Below are positions 22,641-34,900 of a stretch of 64,000 bases of DNA, piece by piece. The stretch spans positions 37,581,217 to 37,645,216 of the forward strand of contig CP141139.1 of the NCBI GenBank assembly GCA_035236585.1. Direction: 5' to 3'. The stretch is from Warburgia ugandensis (Eukaryota; Streptophyta; Magnoliopsida; Canellales; Canellaceae). The position numbers were made by a program, and so were the translations under genes. The notes under the pieces are model-generated. The model ran no database searches and was not told the origin of the DNA. It was given only the letters and a program-made list of their open reading frames with translations. How positions within the stretch are numbered: position 1 is the first letter of the stretch; every line of letters begins with the position of its first letter.

Positions 22641-24090
22641 ATAACACCTAATACATTCACTTCCACATTGGATACAAAATATCCAAATTTATCATTATCC
22701 ATTCACATCTATCTTGAAAATATTTTATAAAAGAAACTACAACGCATGCATTCACTATAACATCCAGATTCACTTCATTTGTAAATCTATACACATTGGC
22801 ATTTACCTTCACACTCTAAGTAACCCTCTCATTCATCATCTCATAAAAGTTATATAATTCAATGAATATATTGAAAACCAACTACCACATATTCACTTCA
22901 TCTACAAGCTCCAAATTCACTTCATCCATACTCATTTATTCCCACACTCCAAGTTTCCACATTCATTGCTTAAAAAATGTATATATTTCAAAGAAAATAA
23001 TAAAAAATAAAAGAACACACACAAGTGAATGAAAAATTAATTTATTATGTATTTCACATTCATGTAGTTACTACAAGTGATATTATTGAAACTCCTTACA
23101 TACTTAGGGCATTTAGTTCGTATTTCATTGAGATTTACTCTAGAGTAACTCTTCTTGGTTGTCCACTTAGAGAATATAGTAGCTTGTAATACATCCTATT
23201 TAATTAAGGTCGAATTCTTTTAGTTGGATCCATAAAAAACTATAGAAAAATATAAGATTTTAAAAAGAAAAAGGTGTCTTACCTTTCTTCATTGGGAGAT
23301 AAGTATACTATCGAATATGAGGGTCCTCATGTATCTCAAGATATAATACTCGTACTTCCAATCAGACTGTTGTCTAGGGCATTGTGCAATAAGGACAACA
23401 AAAAGAATCCATAAATATTATTTTGTAATATTATGTTTAATGAGTGGTAAAATGGAATAATTAACCATTTTCTATAGCTTGACATTCTTCCAAGCAAGTT
23501 TCGATGGTTGTACAATCTCAGTCAGATTAGCCCATTCATACCATACTCTATATATTTAAATTTTAAATACATTATAGATGAATAACAAATTATTTATCTA
23601 CATATAATACAGGAAAAGAATAAATGTTTACTTATTTATAATTTCTAAGAGAGCATGACGGATCTGCGTTCCACAATAATAAAAAAAGAAAGCATACACA
23701 CTGTGCACATGCAAACTAAGCAATATCTAATGAGCCTACATAGATAGTCATGTGAATTGTAATTAAAGTTGATAATCCCTAAGTATAAAATAGGTTGGCA
23801 AGAAAACAAGAAAATTAAAACTTACCCACCATTGTAGGGAATCATTAAGCCCTATCCCTAAGGGCAACAAAATAAGCCTGGTAAAATATCATGAACACAC
23901 CTCTCTGTCGACCATTGCTCAGCCACTCCACAAATGATGCTAGGGTCAAGGAATTGGTAAAGTGTACCCTTACCCTAAAAAAGGCTAGTTGCATCATTCA
24001 AGAAGTTGCATAAAAGAAATAATTATTACCTATACTATGAAAATATAACATGTAATGTCAAATTTTTTATAAACAAGTATTTGCATATAC
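22641..24090. other. CACTA 3' interior, AT-rich, possible protease-like remnant
   Basis: There is no clear gene. Minus-strand translation near 23,860-24,000 has a FLDPS-type word that could come from the C48 (Ulp1-like) region often carried by plant CACTA elements, but the catalytic motifs are not visible. Confidence 0.3.
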
Positions 24091-24099
24091 CTTATGTAG

Positions 24100-26110
24100 G
24101 AGAAAATGTGAGGGTGTTCGAGTTGATCCCATAGCAAACTCGTAATAGGTCCTCTTCCATAAGTGGCACTTCAACAATGTCCTAAGCAAGCACTCCCTTC
24201 TTGATTTGTATGGGGTTGATTGTTATATCTTCATTGATGAGACCGTAGATTAACCTTAGGGATTGAGGTATGTTAGGTGGGACTTCCACACACTCCTTGG
24301 ATGGCTACTGTAAAATATGAAGAAAAAAAAAACAAAGAGCTAAATAATAAACTTAATTTGTGATGAAAAAAAACAAAGATATATACAAGCACATGTTCCA
24401 TTGGTACAATAATAGTGATAGTGCAAAGGTAGACTACCTCAATGTTGCATGTTGTTGTTGATTAACCGTATAAAGTTAATAAATAATTAAATTGAGGTCT
24501 TTAGCTAAAAAATATTGATGAGAAAGATAGTATGATAAGATACATACTGTGGACTTTATGGGAATAACTAGTGCCTCCAGCCAAGTGATATGGTTTGCAA
24601 CTGCCTGCCCAATAGTTATAATATTTTTCATTTCTAAAGTGAATGATCGACAGGCATTAGGATTCAAAGTCATGGTAATGGACACTAGCTTAATATGCGG
24701 TGACATACTAATTCTGTGCAAAACAGTTGATTCATGCTCATAGCATGAACCAACTGTCAGGATGTTTTGATGGGAATCCAAGGGCAACAAGCATTGCCCC
24801 ACCTGCAAATCAAATATACACTAGAGAGGTTGAGATAGATAATTATTATAGAAAGGACAATGAAAATTTTTAGTTTTGTCTATATATATACCTCCTTATG
24901 GAATTTTCTTTTTGAGGGGTGTTAGATGTCCTTCATGATCTTCTTTAGTTAGAGAATGCAGCTCACATTTGATGGAGGTATAGAGGCACTACAAGAATTA
25001 TGTGAAGAGGATGGAGAAACTATCATCAAACCACTTTACCACAATTGACTAAATATATCCATTTTTATTTTCTCAACCAACTCACAATAGGCCTCCTCAT
25101 CTTGAACTATAAGTAAACATCTTTTACCCAAGAATTTGCCCCATGCCCCTAACTCAACTAGGGTGGTCCTTCTTAATTCCCATAGCCCTATATAGGATGT
25201 CCTCGTTGGCAGCAATGCTGCTTAGATTTCCTATAGTTGTGCTTTTTTGGGTAAGAATTTCCTAAAAAATTTATTTAGAAAGATGATCATGTGTTTAATT
25301 AATTGTATAAAATTTATAAACAGGTGGAACCACTTACAATGAGAGAAACAATTTTTGTAGTACTTTCATTTGAGAAGTTGTTGCCAATATGACCCACCGA
25401 ATGCACCATCTTCCAGAGGATGGGGCAATCAATTGGTTCCGTAGTCTTAGCTTTCTTTTGCTATCAAGCAAGACACTATAGTTAGAGAACAAAATGCATA
25501 TAACTATAGTAGCATTAATTTGAAAGGGACAAATTGTCATAGATACTTTCTTCATGCTCTTCTAAATGAGCGTAGCCCAACCTAGATAGGTGGTGCTATA
25601 TATTATTTTCTTTCACCTTTCTTCCTCTTACACCCTTTGCTTGCACATTTGTACATACATAATCGTGCAATAATTGGATGTTACATGTAATTAATTAAAT
25701 GAAACATTGTTTCCCCACATACCTTAAATTTAGAGGACATGTAGTTTTGTATAAATGCATTCCATGCATCTTGCTCAATGACGTCAAAGTAAATGGCAGG
25801 CACTGTGTACAACCTCTACAGTTCATTGACATATGAAGCTATGTAATTATGAACAAGGTAGTTCTTCCATGTTCTCCGTTGCTCACAAGCTCCTTGCAAA
25901 GCATGCATCTTTCTTTGATCAGGCATGTCAAAGGAAGTTTGCAAAATACAAAACAAATTACTATATTTGAAAATAAGGTATGTTATAAATTACATAATAC
26001 ATGTTATTAATGTTTACCTACCTTCAACATTTCCCATATTGAATCTTTTGTCAAGGATGGAACAAGTCTCTAGTCCTCAAATGTGATAGGAACCATGCTT
26101 CTTATTGTAG
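24100..26110 (-). pseudogene. CACTA second ORF (TnpA / Ptta-En/Spm-like), decayed
   Basis: The order on the minus strand fits the non-transposase protein of plant CACTA elements. Near 25,800-25,730 is a W..FI...MS.KFK block (EQDAWNAFIQNYMSSKFK). At about 25,440-25,350 is a PI..WKMVHSVG..GNNFSN block. Near 25,160-25,110 is a KDHPS.VRGMGQILG block matching the 'pehpGrVRGvG' motif. At 24,476-24,808 is the TNP1/En/Spm C-terminal domain, ending IGQAVANHITWLEALV. Stops and frameshifts occur throughout. This gene normally lies downstream of TNP2, which here is at 37.0-40.3 kb on the same strand. Confidence 0.65.
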
Positions 26111-26191
26111 AGCAAAGGAAACTACCATAAGAGGCTACACTCTCACCTATATATTACCCTGCTATTGTATTGGATAGTTTCTTTAATTCCC

Positions 26192-26525
26192 TTAGACTTT
26201 CTCTTGATAACCTTTTCCATTGTTGTTCTCTCTTTGCCCTTTCTCATGTAGCTCAAATGACTTACTGGGGTCAGGCAAGCTCATCACTGGCTCTCTAGAA
26301 ATCAGTTCCTTCAGCTTCTCTAAAGCAGCTTGACATTGAGTCGTCCATTCCCAAGCTTTATTCTTCTTCAATAGATCCATTAATGGTGCAGTTATTGAAG
26401 AATACCCTCCTATGTAGCATCGATAGTAGTTAACCAATCCCAAAAATGATTATAGTTTTGGCACTTTTGTGGGTGGGCTCCAGCATTGAATAGCCTTCAC
26501 TTTGGCCTCGTCCATCATGAGTCTT
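26192..26525 (-). pseudogene. Chromovirus RT end / RNase H start, truncated
   Basis: The minus-strand reading runs MDEAKVKAIQCW, then SFLGLVN, then [16 protein letters not shown], then [10 protein letters not shown], then a [10 protein letters not shown] block. These are the classic end of the Ty3/gypsy RT and start of RNase H. After FEL the frame leaves the family (about 26,235), so the catalytic RNase H part is missing. It sits directly after gag; protease and most of RT (including YVDD) are deleted. Confidence 0.85.
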
Positions 26526-26639
26526 CTATCAACCCTTTGGTAGAGGTTTTAGGAACCTCTAACTTGACAGCGTTAAGATTCTATAAGGAAGATAGTTTAT
26601 AATCTTCTGTAGTACTCTCTTCTTCCTAATGTGAGATCA

Positions 26640-27702
26640 TGGAGTTTAAGGCCTTCCTCTTTGGACAGTCATGCATGAGGTGCGGTCCATCACAAAATTA
26701 GTAAGCTCTCGATGGAGATGCTTGTTCTTTGCTCTTTCCCTTCCAACTTGGTTGTTTGGATGACTCAGGCTTGTTCTTATAAACGCCCTTATCTCCCCAC
26801 CTTTGACATGGCTACTCTTTTGGCTTTTTGATTTTACATCATCTTTCTTTAATTCAACTAGGGATTCAGCTGCAATGATTGAGGCAGACAAAGTAGAGAC
26901 GTTACGATGACATAACTCCTACTTTGCCTAATATTTTAGCCCCCTGAAGAAGTACCCAAACTTATCTTATTCAAACATGTCAAGGATCTCAAACAATAGA
27001 TTTGAATACTCTAAAATATAATCTTGAATAGTCTCTGTATGTTTTAACCATTGTAACTTTTCCTTAGCCTCAATGCGTGCATTCTCTAGATAGAAATGTG
27101 TCTTAAGGTAGTCCTTAAACTCATTCCAGGTGTTAATGGTGAACATACCTTTTTTTATTTCCATGCTTCACCTACACCACCATAGTTGGGAATTATCTGT
27201 GAGGTAGAGTGAAGCAATAGTAATCTTCCTCTATTTACAGGTGTCGGAAATACCTTTCAATGTTCCATAGAAATGTGTCAATTTCCTTTGCATCCCGCTT
27301 CCCACCATAACTCTTTGGCTTTGGGACATCAATCTTTAAGGCCTTATGAACCACTCCTATTCTCCACGGCTGCCTTGCACAACGATATGTCCTCGCGCAT
27401 TACCTTCATCTCATCACGGAGTGTAGCTAACTTTGCAAATAACTTATTAAACTGGGTTTGGAACTTCTCATGGAGTTTAGACCATCCTCCCTCTCTCCCT
27501 TAAGCGCTTCTACTATAGCTTCAAGGGACCCAAATGTTGGATGCTCTAACTCTAACCGAGTGGAGATATCCACAACAGTTATCTCCATCTTAATAAGTCT
27601 GGATTCCAAAGAAGAGACTAAGTCTTTCGACTTACCTCTCTTGTTCCTCCGAGCATCTTCACAAGCAAGCTCCACATTTAAGACATGAGAACTGTCTGTC
27701 AT
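26640..27702 (-). pseudogene. Chromovirus gag, decayed
   Basis: Gag blocks appear in order on the minus strand. The N-terminal coiled-coil-like part is at 27,427-27,702. The capsid block TINTWNEFKDYLKTHFYLEN is at 26,967-27,164 and a SIIAAESLVEL block near 26,870. Near 26,690-26,650 is a FCDGPHLMHDCPKRKALN zinc-knuckle block, in which the first cysteine has become tyrosine followed by a stop. The CDGPH...DCPKRKAL form is common in Galadriel-like chromoviruses. The gene is dead, but its order is preserved. Confidence 0.8.
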
Positions 27703-27753
27703 CTTCTGTTCCTTGCTAAGATACGAACCTCCTCTCCTAACTTGTTGAACCTT

Positions 27754-27765
27754 CCGCTAATACCA
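27754..27765 (-). other. Candidate primer binding site (initiator tRNA-Met)
   Basis: Two bases inside the LTR edge, the minus strand reads TGGTATTAGCGG. The initiator-Met primer site of plant LTR elements is TGGTATCAGAGC; 9 of 12 positions agree. Confidence 0.6.
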
Positions 27766-27767
27766 AT

Positions 27768-28257
27768 TGTCATGGACTTAACTACTCAGACTCCCATGAA
27801 GCACTTAGATTGGCTTCTCACCATGAATCAACTAAGTAAGCTTGACTAGAAACCCAAAGGAGAAGAACAACTAAAAGAGAACTTGAAAGGAACTCTAGCT
27901 TTATTGCTTTAAAGATGCTTACAACTCTTGGATGCTTTGCAAGTGAGGAAGCTCCATTATTTCTAGGTGCTTTCCTCCTTCCACCTCCTCAATGGATGGT
28001 GGGGATCTTTACAAGTGTTAACCATCCAATGATTGGAGACTATTCTAGAAGTCTCTACACAAGTCTTTGGTTCCACCACCTTCAGGATGCTCCTGGAGAA
28101 TTCTAGAGGCAAGATATTTACATGATGTACTTAGTCCTTCTAGATTATGGATCTCTTTGATGGATCTAAGTCCCTCAAGTTGAACTCATGAGCTAAGCAG
28201 GCCTCCATTGGATTCTACGTGCATTGGTCATGGACCTTGCAATGCAAGTCCATGACA
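27768..28257 (-). mobile_element. Chromovirus LTR, 490 bp, lying between integrase and gag
   Basis: On the minus strand the LTR starts TGTCATGGAC at 28,257 and ends GTCCATGACA at 27,768, so its ends form a 10-bp inverted repeat with the TG...CA rule. A polypurine tract (CTGGTGGGGGAGAA, 28,258-28,271) precedes it and a primer-binding-site-like sequence follows it. It therefore acts at once as the 3' LTR of the upstream integrase segment and the 5' LTR of the downstream gag. Confidence 0.85.
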
Positions 28258-28263
28258 TTCTCC

Positions 28264-28998
28264 CCCACCAGATGCAGCGACTTCCTCGACACTTTGTGGG
28301 TGAAATTTCTCTATATGATACATGAATTACCACAAGGACTCTTCTGTCTCCCAACTGGCTTCAGCTTCTAGCAGACCTTCCATTTGAAAAAATACTGAGT
28401 GTGTGGAGATCTACCTCTTCCACATACCTCTCATTCAGCAAGTACTTCTTCCACATCCTTATCAAAGGAAGTAGTTACAATGGGTGGTGCTCAGTGAGAT
28501 TGGTTCCTGCTAGGATCCTCCTCATTCACTCGATAAGATTTTAAGTTGCTTACGTGGAAGACTGGATGAATCTTCAGTCTCAGTGGTAGCTCTAATCAAT
28601 AAGAAGCCTTTCCTACCTTCTTCAGGATGGGGAATGGCCCTTTGTACTTCCTCAGTAGTCCCTTATGTAAGGGTCTTGTAGCCTTATGCTGTGTTAGTAG
28701 GAGTTTGAGCATGACGAGATCTCCTTCTTGGAACTTTAGTTGTCGTCGTCTCCTATCAGCCTACATTTTCATCTTCTTGGAGGCTTTCTCCAATGAAGCA
28801 CAAGCTAAGTCTTGTTGTTCATGCCATCCTTTAACAAACTTGTAAGCAACTAGACTGCTCCCTGCATAACTTGTTGCTAGAGTGTTGGGCGTCAAAGATT
28901 GTTGCCCAATCACCAATTCGAATGGACTACGTCCGGTGGCCTTAGACTTTTGTAAGTTATAAGAGAATTGGGTGATGTTTAATAACTTAGCCCAATCT
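28264..28998 (-). pseudogene. Chromovirus integrase C-terminus with chromodomain-like tail
   Basis: The minus-strand frame gives DWAKLLNITQFSYN, TGRSPFELVIGQQ, an ADRRRRQLKFQEGDLVMLKL block, RPLRKGLLRKYKGPF, KIHPVFHVSNLKSY, and finally a QYFFKWKV chromodomain core before the polypurine tract. This is the Ty3/gypsy integrase end plus chromodomain, with a few stops. Homology begins abruptly at about 28,998; the catalytic integrase core is absent. Confidence 0.85.
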
Positions 28999-29004
28999 CT
29001 TTAT

Positions 29005-29740
29005 TTTGGCCATATTCTTCATTTTGATGTTATTCTTGTTCCTTCTTTACTACAAAGAAGAACACAATGATATTATAACAATGACATTAAAAAAAGGCTT
29101 TGTAATTCATTTAAATAGAACAAACCAACATGACATATGTGGCAAACAAATCGAAAGCAAATCAAATAAAACATGCATGAAAATATAAATCTGCTTAGTA
29201 TAGATATTCCAAAAACTAAACCTATAAAATAACTAAAGTACAATTTTGAAGATGCAACAACTTTAAGCAATGAAACCTAAACCTAACATAGCCACAATTA
29301 AACTTAACAATGAAGAGCAATCTCTAAATATGGAGTAACAATACAAATAAAACATGTAATTAAAACTTAAGAGGAGTTCAAATACGATGCATGTATCATA
29401 GAAAATGATAAATTTCAAGTAATTTTAAAGTTCAAAGCACAACGTAGAAGAGCCATCATTTATTTACCATTCATATAAGCATCATACACACACCCATATT
29501 TTGTTCTTAAACGCGATTAAGTGAAATGAAGTTATTCATTCTCGAGTTATTCAATGAAATTTCTTATACATTCATAAAAAAAAAGTTTAAACACATATTC
29601 AGTGAAGATAATCAAAGGTGACAACATTACATCATGAAAAGATTACGAATATACTAATCTAATTTTACAAATTCAGATAACCCATCTACACTACTCAACT
29701 AAGAGAGAGCTACTGCGAGTATAACATTTTACTTTCTCAT
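29005..29740. other. AT-rich stretch, nothing recognised
   Basis: No coding or repeat structure was identified beyond short low-complexity runs. It lies between the chromovirus junction and an L1 fragment, and may be CACTA interior or other transposon sequence. Confidence 0.3.
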
Positions 29741-30110
29741 CACATGTTGCACAATTTCTACAAAAAGGATATTAGGGTTGGTATGTTTATTAAGGTTGAT
29801 ATAATAAAGCCTTTCGATTGTATTCATAGGGGTGCTCTTTTGAAACTTTTGCAAAAACAAGGTTTTGATGATACTTGGCATCAATGGATTACTAAATGCA
29901 TTAACACTCCATCTTTCTCTATTTTGGTGGATATTTCTCCTCAAGGTTACTTTACAAGTACGAAAAGACTTCGGCAACGTGACTCTATATCTCCCTATCT
30001 CTTCTATGTTGCCTCTACAATGCCCTTGATCACATTGAACATGCACCCATTAACTAAACCAATAGAACAATTGTCCCACCTTTTCATGCCACATTCAACT
30101 AAGTCTCAAT
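29741..30110 (+). pseudogene. L1-type LINE reverse transcriptase fragment
   Basis: The frame at 29,744-30,199 contains non-LTR RT blocks: FIKVDIIKPFDCI (canonical KVDIxKAFD), GFDDTWHQWITKCI, TPSFSILV...SPQGYF, and RLRQRDSISPYLF in place of GLRQGDPLSPYLF. The family resemblance stops near 30,050, before the YADD box, so this is a short truncated copy. No 5' region, poly-A tail or target duplication was seen. Confidence 0.85.
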
Positions 30111-30712
30111 TCAAAGATCATGAAGGAAGAATGCTTCTAGTAATTCAAATCATAGTTGTTCACCATAGAGTTCATGATGTAGGTCCTCAGTGGATATAAA
30201 TCAACATGTTTCCTTTCTAAACCATGGTCATATGGAATTGACAACAATTGTTCATATTATTAAGCATACTTTTCATGGATAACATTGAGCATTCTCAAAC
30301 ATAAAAGGGGTTCAAATGACTGCCATTCACTGGCTAAGGGCATAGTACAATCTAGCCATTTACCTAGGTCTTCCTTATAGTTTGAAGCCTTTATAGTTGT
30401 GCTACCAACTTTCGTCTTGTTAATATTGTAACTAGTGATGTTCTTTGCTATTTGGACTCTTTAAATGTTATAAATGCCAGATATGCAAACTCTTCTCACT
30501 TCTATAGTAGTCAAAGAGCAAATCATGTTCTAAGTGCTTCAACATTAACTATGTATATGTATAAGTTTCAATCCAAAAGGGCAATCCACACTCTCTTGTT
30601 TGGGTCATACAACTAGTGCAACATTAACATTTTCAAGCACACATTTAGTCATTCAAATCTTTTCTTTGATCAATACAAAGTGTTATTATTTAGTAACCAA
30701 GTTGCACATACT
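30111..30712. other. Unassigned sequence between the LINE fragment and the giant LTR copy
   Basis: No gene or repeat was recognised on either strand. Confidence 0.3.
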
Positions 30713-30797
30713 AATAAGAACTCTAAATATTACATTAAACTTAGTTAAAGTTAAGTGCCTAGCTTAGATCAAACACAAGAAATCAATTTATTATACA
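30713..30797 (-). repeat. Inverted repeat arm, left (partner at 31,617-31,697)
   Basis: The reverse complement of this arm reads ataaattgatttcttgtg onward and matches 31,617-31,697 over about 80 bp with one clear internal mismatch (ttaactt versus ttagctt). About 820 bp separates the arms. Confidence 0.85.
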
Positions 30798-31099
30798 TAG
30801 ATTTTTGTATAAAATAAAATTTTCATTGAATATCAATAGAAATACTTTTATTAAAATCAAGATTAATCCAGTGGTTCACATACACAGCCTCGGTAGTCAT
30901 TACATACCTTGTCCAAATATTACAATCCAAATTACAAAATAATCAATACAATCTTCCTCAACGTAAATACCCTGAGTAGTAGTTCGGTGATAATTATCCT
31001 CAAGTCTTGAGCTTTCAATCTTCCTTATCTGTATCTGAGATATTGTAAACATTCAAACATTTACAATATCTCAGCAAGTTATGCATGGTAAGGGATTTA

Positions 31100-31740
31100 A
31101 GAAATATAATCAATATATTTTAAAATCAATAGTTCTTTTGGAGGTTTTTGACAAATCAATTTCAAAGAAAATATATTTCCATTGTTTGAATTTTAAATTT
31201 TTTCAAAATCAAGCCCCTACCTTTGCAAATATTTATGAAAATGTGTTTTAAAAACCTGGGTCATCACCGGCGATGCCCAAACCCATCGATGGTGAGAGAA
31301 GAAGGGGGAGAAGGATAGGAAATGAAAGGAGGAGAGAGAAGGGGTTTACAACTATTGAAAATTGCAAGCTGTCTCCAAAGAACATGGCAGCTTAGATGAA
31401 CTATCTAAGCCGATCAAAATCTTCTATGCACGAGTATGTACCAAAGCCCCAAGTTTGTTGGGTAATCTATGCTATTTTTTCCAATCAATTGAAGAAGGGA
31501 CCGATGCTTGACAAACTCACAAATCATCGTCAAAAGATGAGGACTAATCTGACCCATCTATTGAAGAAAGTTGTTTGGAGATACATAGTTGATGTAGAAT
31601 CTATGAAACCTATATGATAAATTGATTTCTTGTGTTTGATCTAAGCTAGGCACTTAGCTTTAACTAAGTTTAATGTAATATTTAGAGTTCTTATAAGTTT
31701 AATGTAATACTTTAACTAAGTTTAATGCAAGTTATTACAT
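31100..31740 (+). other. Inverted insertion inside the giant LTR
   Basis: The plus strand at about 31,130-31,275 resembles the last 140 bp of the solo LTR (55,170-55,313), including agcccctacctttg / agggccctgcctttg, aaaatgtgtt and gggtcatca / gaggtcgtcaca. It is thus opposite to the surrounding LTR. It is followed by purine-rich sequence and an open frame at 31,396-31,617 that I do not recognise, then the 80-bp inverted-repeat arm. Confidence 0.55.
31617..31697 (+). repeat. Inverted repeat arm, right (partner at 30,713-30,797)
   Basis: This arm is nearly identical to the reverse complement of the left arm. A partial direct repeat of its taactaagtttaatg words follows at 31,698-31,735. Confidence 0.85.
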
Positions 31741-31892
31741 ATAGATAAAACCATTAAAATTTGTGCATATAGTCAATAACATCAATAATATCTCATTTCC
31801 AAACTAATTTCAATATTAACACTAGGTGTTAATATATAATCATACAATATTGGGAATCATCCTGCAATACATCATCGGTAATAACTTTTACC

Positions 31893-31990
31893 GGCCATCT
31901 CATCATGTTATAACATAAGGCATCTCATCATGCCATAACATAAGGCATCTCATCATGCTATAACATAAGGCATCTCATCATGCCATAATC
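31893..31990 (+). repeat. 25-bp tandem repeat, about four copies
   Basis: Units of the form ggcatctcatcatgcyataa + cataa start at 31,893, 31,919, 31,944 and 31,969 (partial). The corresponding part of the solo LTR (about 54,520-54,550) has related but unexpanded sequence, so the array grew in this copy. Confidence 0.9.
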
Positions 31991-34900
31991 AATTGCATCA
32001 TAATGCAAAAATATCAAAGGACTACCATGCTCGCAGTCTCAACCCATACAGCATGCTCGAGTAACCACATAATACTCCATTAATACCACAGTGGAAAATA
32101 CAAATCCATGTTTGTATGGGGGGAACCATGGTTGTCACAATGGCAACCTTCCCATAATTGCCCCACCCAATGTTTTGCCTCTTTGGGCACGATATCATCA
32201 TCATAGTTAGTTTCAGAGAGTGGGTGGCCAAACCCTCATAACTCTCCTAGCATTGGCATCCCCAAGTATAAGCCTGTCTTAAAATAAAACCACAAGCCTC
32301 CATGCTTATATGGAAAATAATATTTCATACTTACAGACTGTGTTTGGTTATAATAGGACATGCATATAACTTATTTCCTTAAGATTTGGGGGTCCAACTT
32401 ATATAGTTCAAATCTTCTCATTCTACCCATTAAGTAATTTCATAATTATGTAATAAATCCCTTTGTATTGATTTCCACATCATTTGTTGCCTTAATTAAT
32501 TTCATAATTACTTAATCAATCACTTTGTATTCATTTCAACATCATTTGTTAATTCATACACAATTCTAAGGAAATTATAATCAATCTATAATTATATAGA
32601 TAAGATCATGTGTAAAATACATGTATCTTCTATATTGAATGTATTCTTAAGGTCCACGTACCTTTACTTTCAACAATCCATCATCCCATTGATCTTGATC
32701 ATCATATCCTTCATATATCTATCAAATCATATATATATATATATAGTCATTCCTCAACTCATTTATACTTCCTAGTTATCCTTTTGATCATCCTTACATA
32801 GGATGATTTGGATCTTTTGCCTTGGATCATATTGATCAAGGTCTAATATATTGATCTATATTTGAATCTAACATTCATACTAATTCAAAAACATACATAC
32901 AAACACAATATTATGTTTCTTATTATTCTTGATCATTCAATATCTTCCTATGGATCTTGTTTGATCTTTGATTATCTTAATTACCATTTTTATTAGGATT
33001 AGACAGTTTATTATCCTTTTATGATCTTATTATTAGTCAACTAGTTAATGTCTTACTAGTTGACGATAGTTTATTTCTTTCTTAACACTAGACAGCTCCT
33101 TATTTCATAATTGACTAAGGCTTACCAGTTAAAAGCTACTCACATAATGGTTAATTTAATCCTCATGTAAGGAGGTGTTTAGACCTCACAAACGTCGCCA
33201 GAAGGTAGAGGAAGAGTGAGGCTCTATTAGAGAACCCCTTTAACTACCATGTTCACCTTTTATTGGGGTAACTTTAGCTCAACCTTCATAAGGTTCCTAC
33301 GAGCATTCAACCCTAAGTACTCTTGCTATTTGATTTTAATTAAATCCACAAACATTTAAAATGTCATTCATATGGTTTATTATTCTCCTAATTTGGGCCA
33401 AGGAAATGATATTCCTAATATTGTCCTACTAACTATAGCCCTTACTATCATTAAGTCCATGTCCATATTCATTGTAAATGTTCATCAATATCTATTTTCA
33501 TTTAATTACATTTTTCATGAAATTTACATAACATGAACAATTAAAGCATAAATAAATAAATCTAACAATTAAATCTACTAAGCAAATAAAAGAATATTTA
33601 TAATAGAATATAATAATTCACATGCTCAATTGAATACATCATATTTATTCATTTTGATCAAATGATCATATTTTGATTTTTATTTAGTTTAGATCTTAGT
33701 CTTTCATTTTTATTCAGATCTATCACATTCTCTTAATGTGATTTATAAAAATTTACAGTGTATAAAACTTAAATTTTATGTTTCCATTAGATTGTACTCT
33801 TCACTAGGAATCCAGATCTTCTTTTCGATCTTCACTTGGAGTTAAAATGAGCTATGAATTAGATTTTTAAGTTTCAGATCTATTTTTGACTATTAAAACA
33901 CGACAAAATGGGGCGGCGTGCTTCACCGTAACAGAAAAGCAGTGCACGTCATCACTCTCTGTGACCACGAACCCGACACAATGCACGCGTGAGCACGCAT
34001 GAGCACGAGCGGATGCACACCTAGGTTGAACATCATTTAGCACATCTCCCTGGGTGCATCCCAGCATATAATTGCCGAAGATCTATTGAGATGGTCTGAT
34101 CTAGACCATCGAACAACATTTCCCCCAATCTGCCAAATATGGATGTCCCATCCTTTGAGATTTCATACCCTGGGGTTTTTAGACCCCAAGATTCTATCCA
34201 ACGTCTCAAAAACTCTAAAAAATCACATTTTATAGGTGTTTTCCATCTGGTTCACCAGTACTGGATTCACCTAAAAAATCCATCTAGAAAATCCAGTATG
34301 GTGATCTCTATGCTTGGAAAACTATCGAAAGAGATAGAGGGGAATGATGGGTACCTACCTGCAGTGTCCAGAATCGAAAAATATGGCCGAAAAAGAGAGA
34401 TCCACACCGAAAAATATAAAGTCGCCGAAGTTACTATTTTTTGATGATTTCATTGGTGAGTACATCTCGGATCATTGTGAAATCATAAGGCTTTTGAAGG
34501 CTGGGAAATTCTGAATAGGATAAATGATTCAGATTTGATTTCTAATGGTCTGAATCAAAAGTCTAATTGAAAATCAATACCCAGGGTGAAACCCTGGGTC
34601 TGTCGGGGCCAATGCGTCCAGCAGATCTGGGGGAATATTCCCCTCAGGTGCATCCATAGATGCGCTCTACAGCTATAAAGGGAAGAGAGAGAGAGAGAAA
34701 AAAAAAAAAAAAAAGGAGAGAAGAGAGAGAAAGAGAAGCAAAGGGAGAGGGAGAGAGTGGAAGCTTGGGAATTTTTGTGCAATTTCATGAAAATGTTAGG
34801 GGGTATTTATATGTTTATCTGTAGATTATTTTAATTAAAATTTTAATTATTGTTCATTTTCAATGATTTTTTAACTTTTCTTATTTAATTCAAAAGAGAT

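Noticed and set aside
31396-31617. 73-codon frame inside the inverted LTR insertion as a captured gene
   Set aside because: No family resemblance could be recognised, and it ends in the inverted-repeat arm; left as unassigned sequence.
31893-31990. Short regular repeats resembling a CRISPR array
   Set aside because: The units are contiguous with no unique spacers, and they lie in an LTR of a plant genome; it is a minisatellite.
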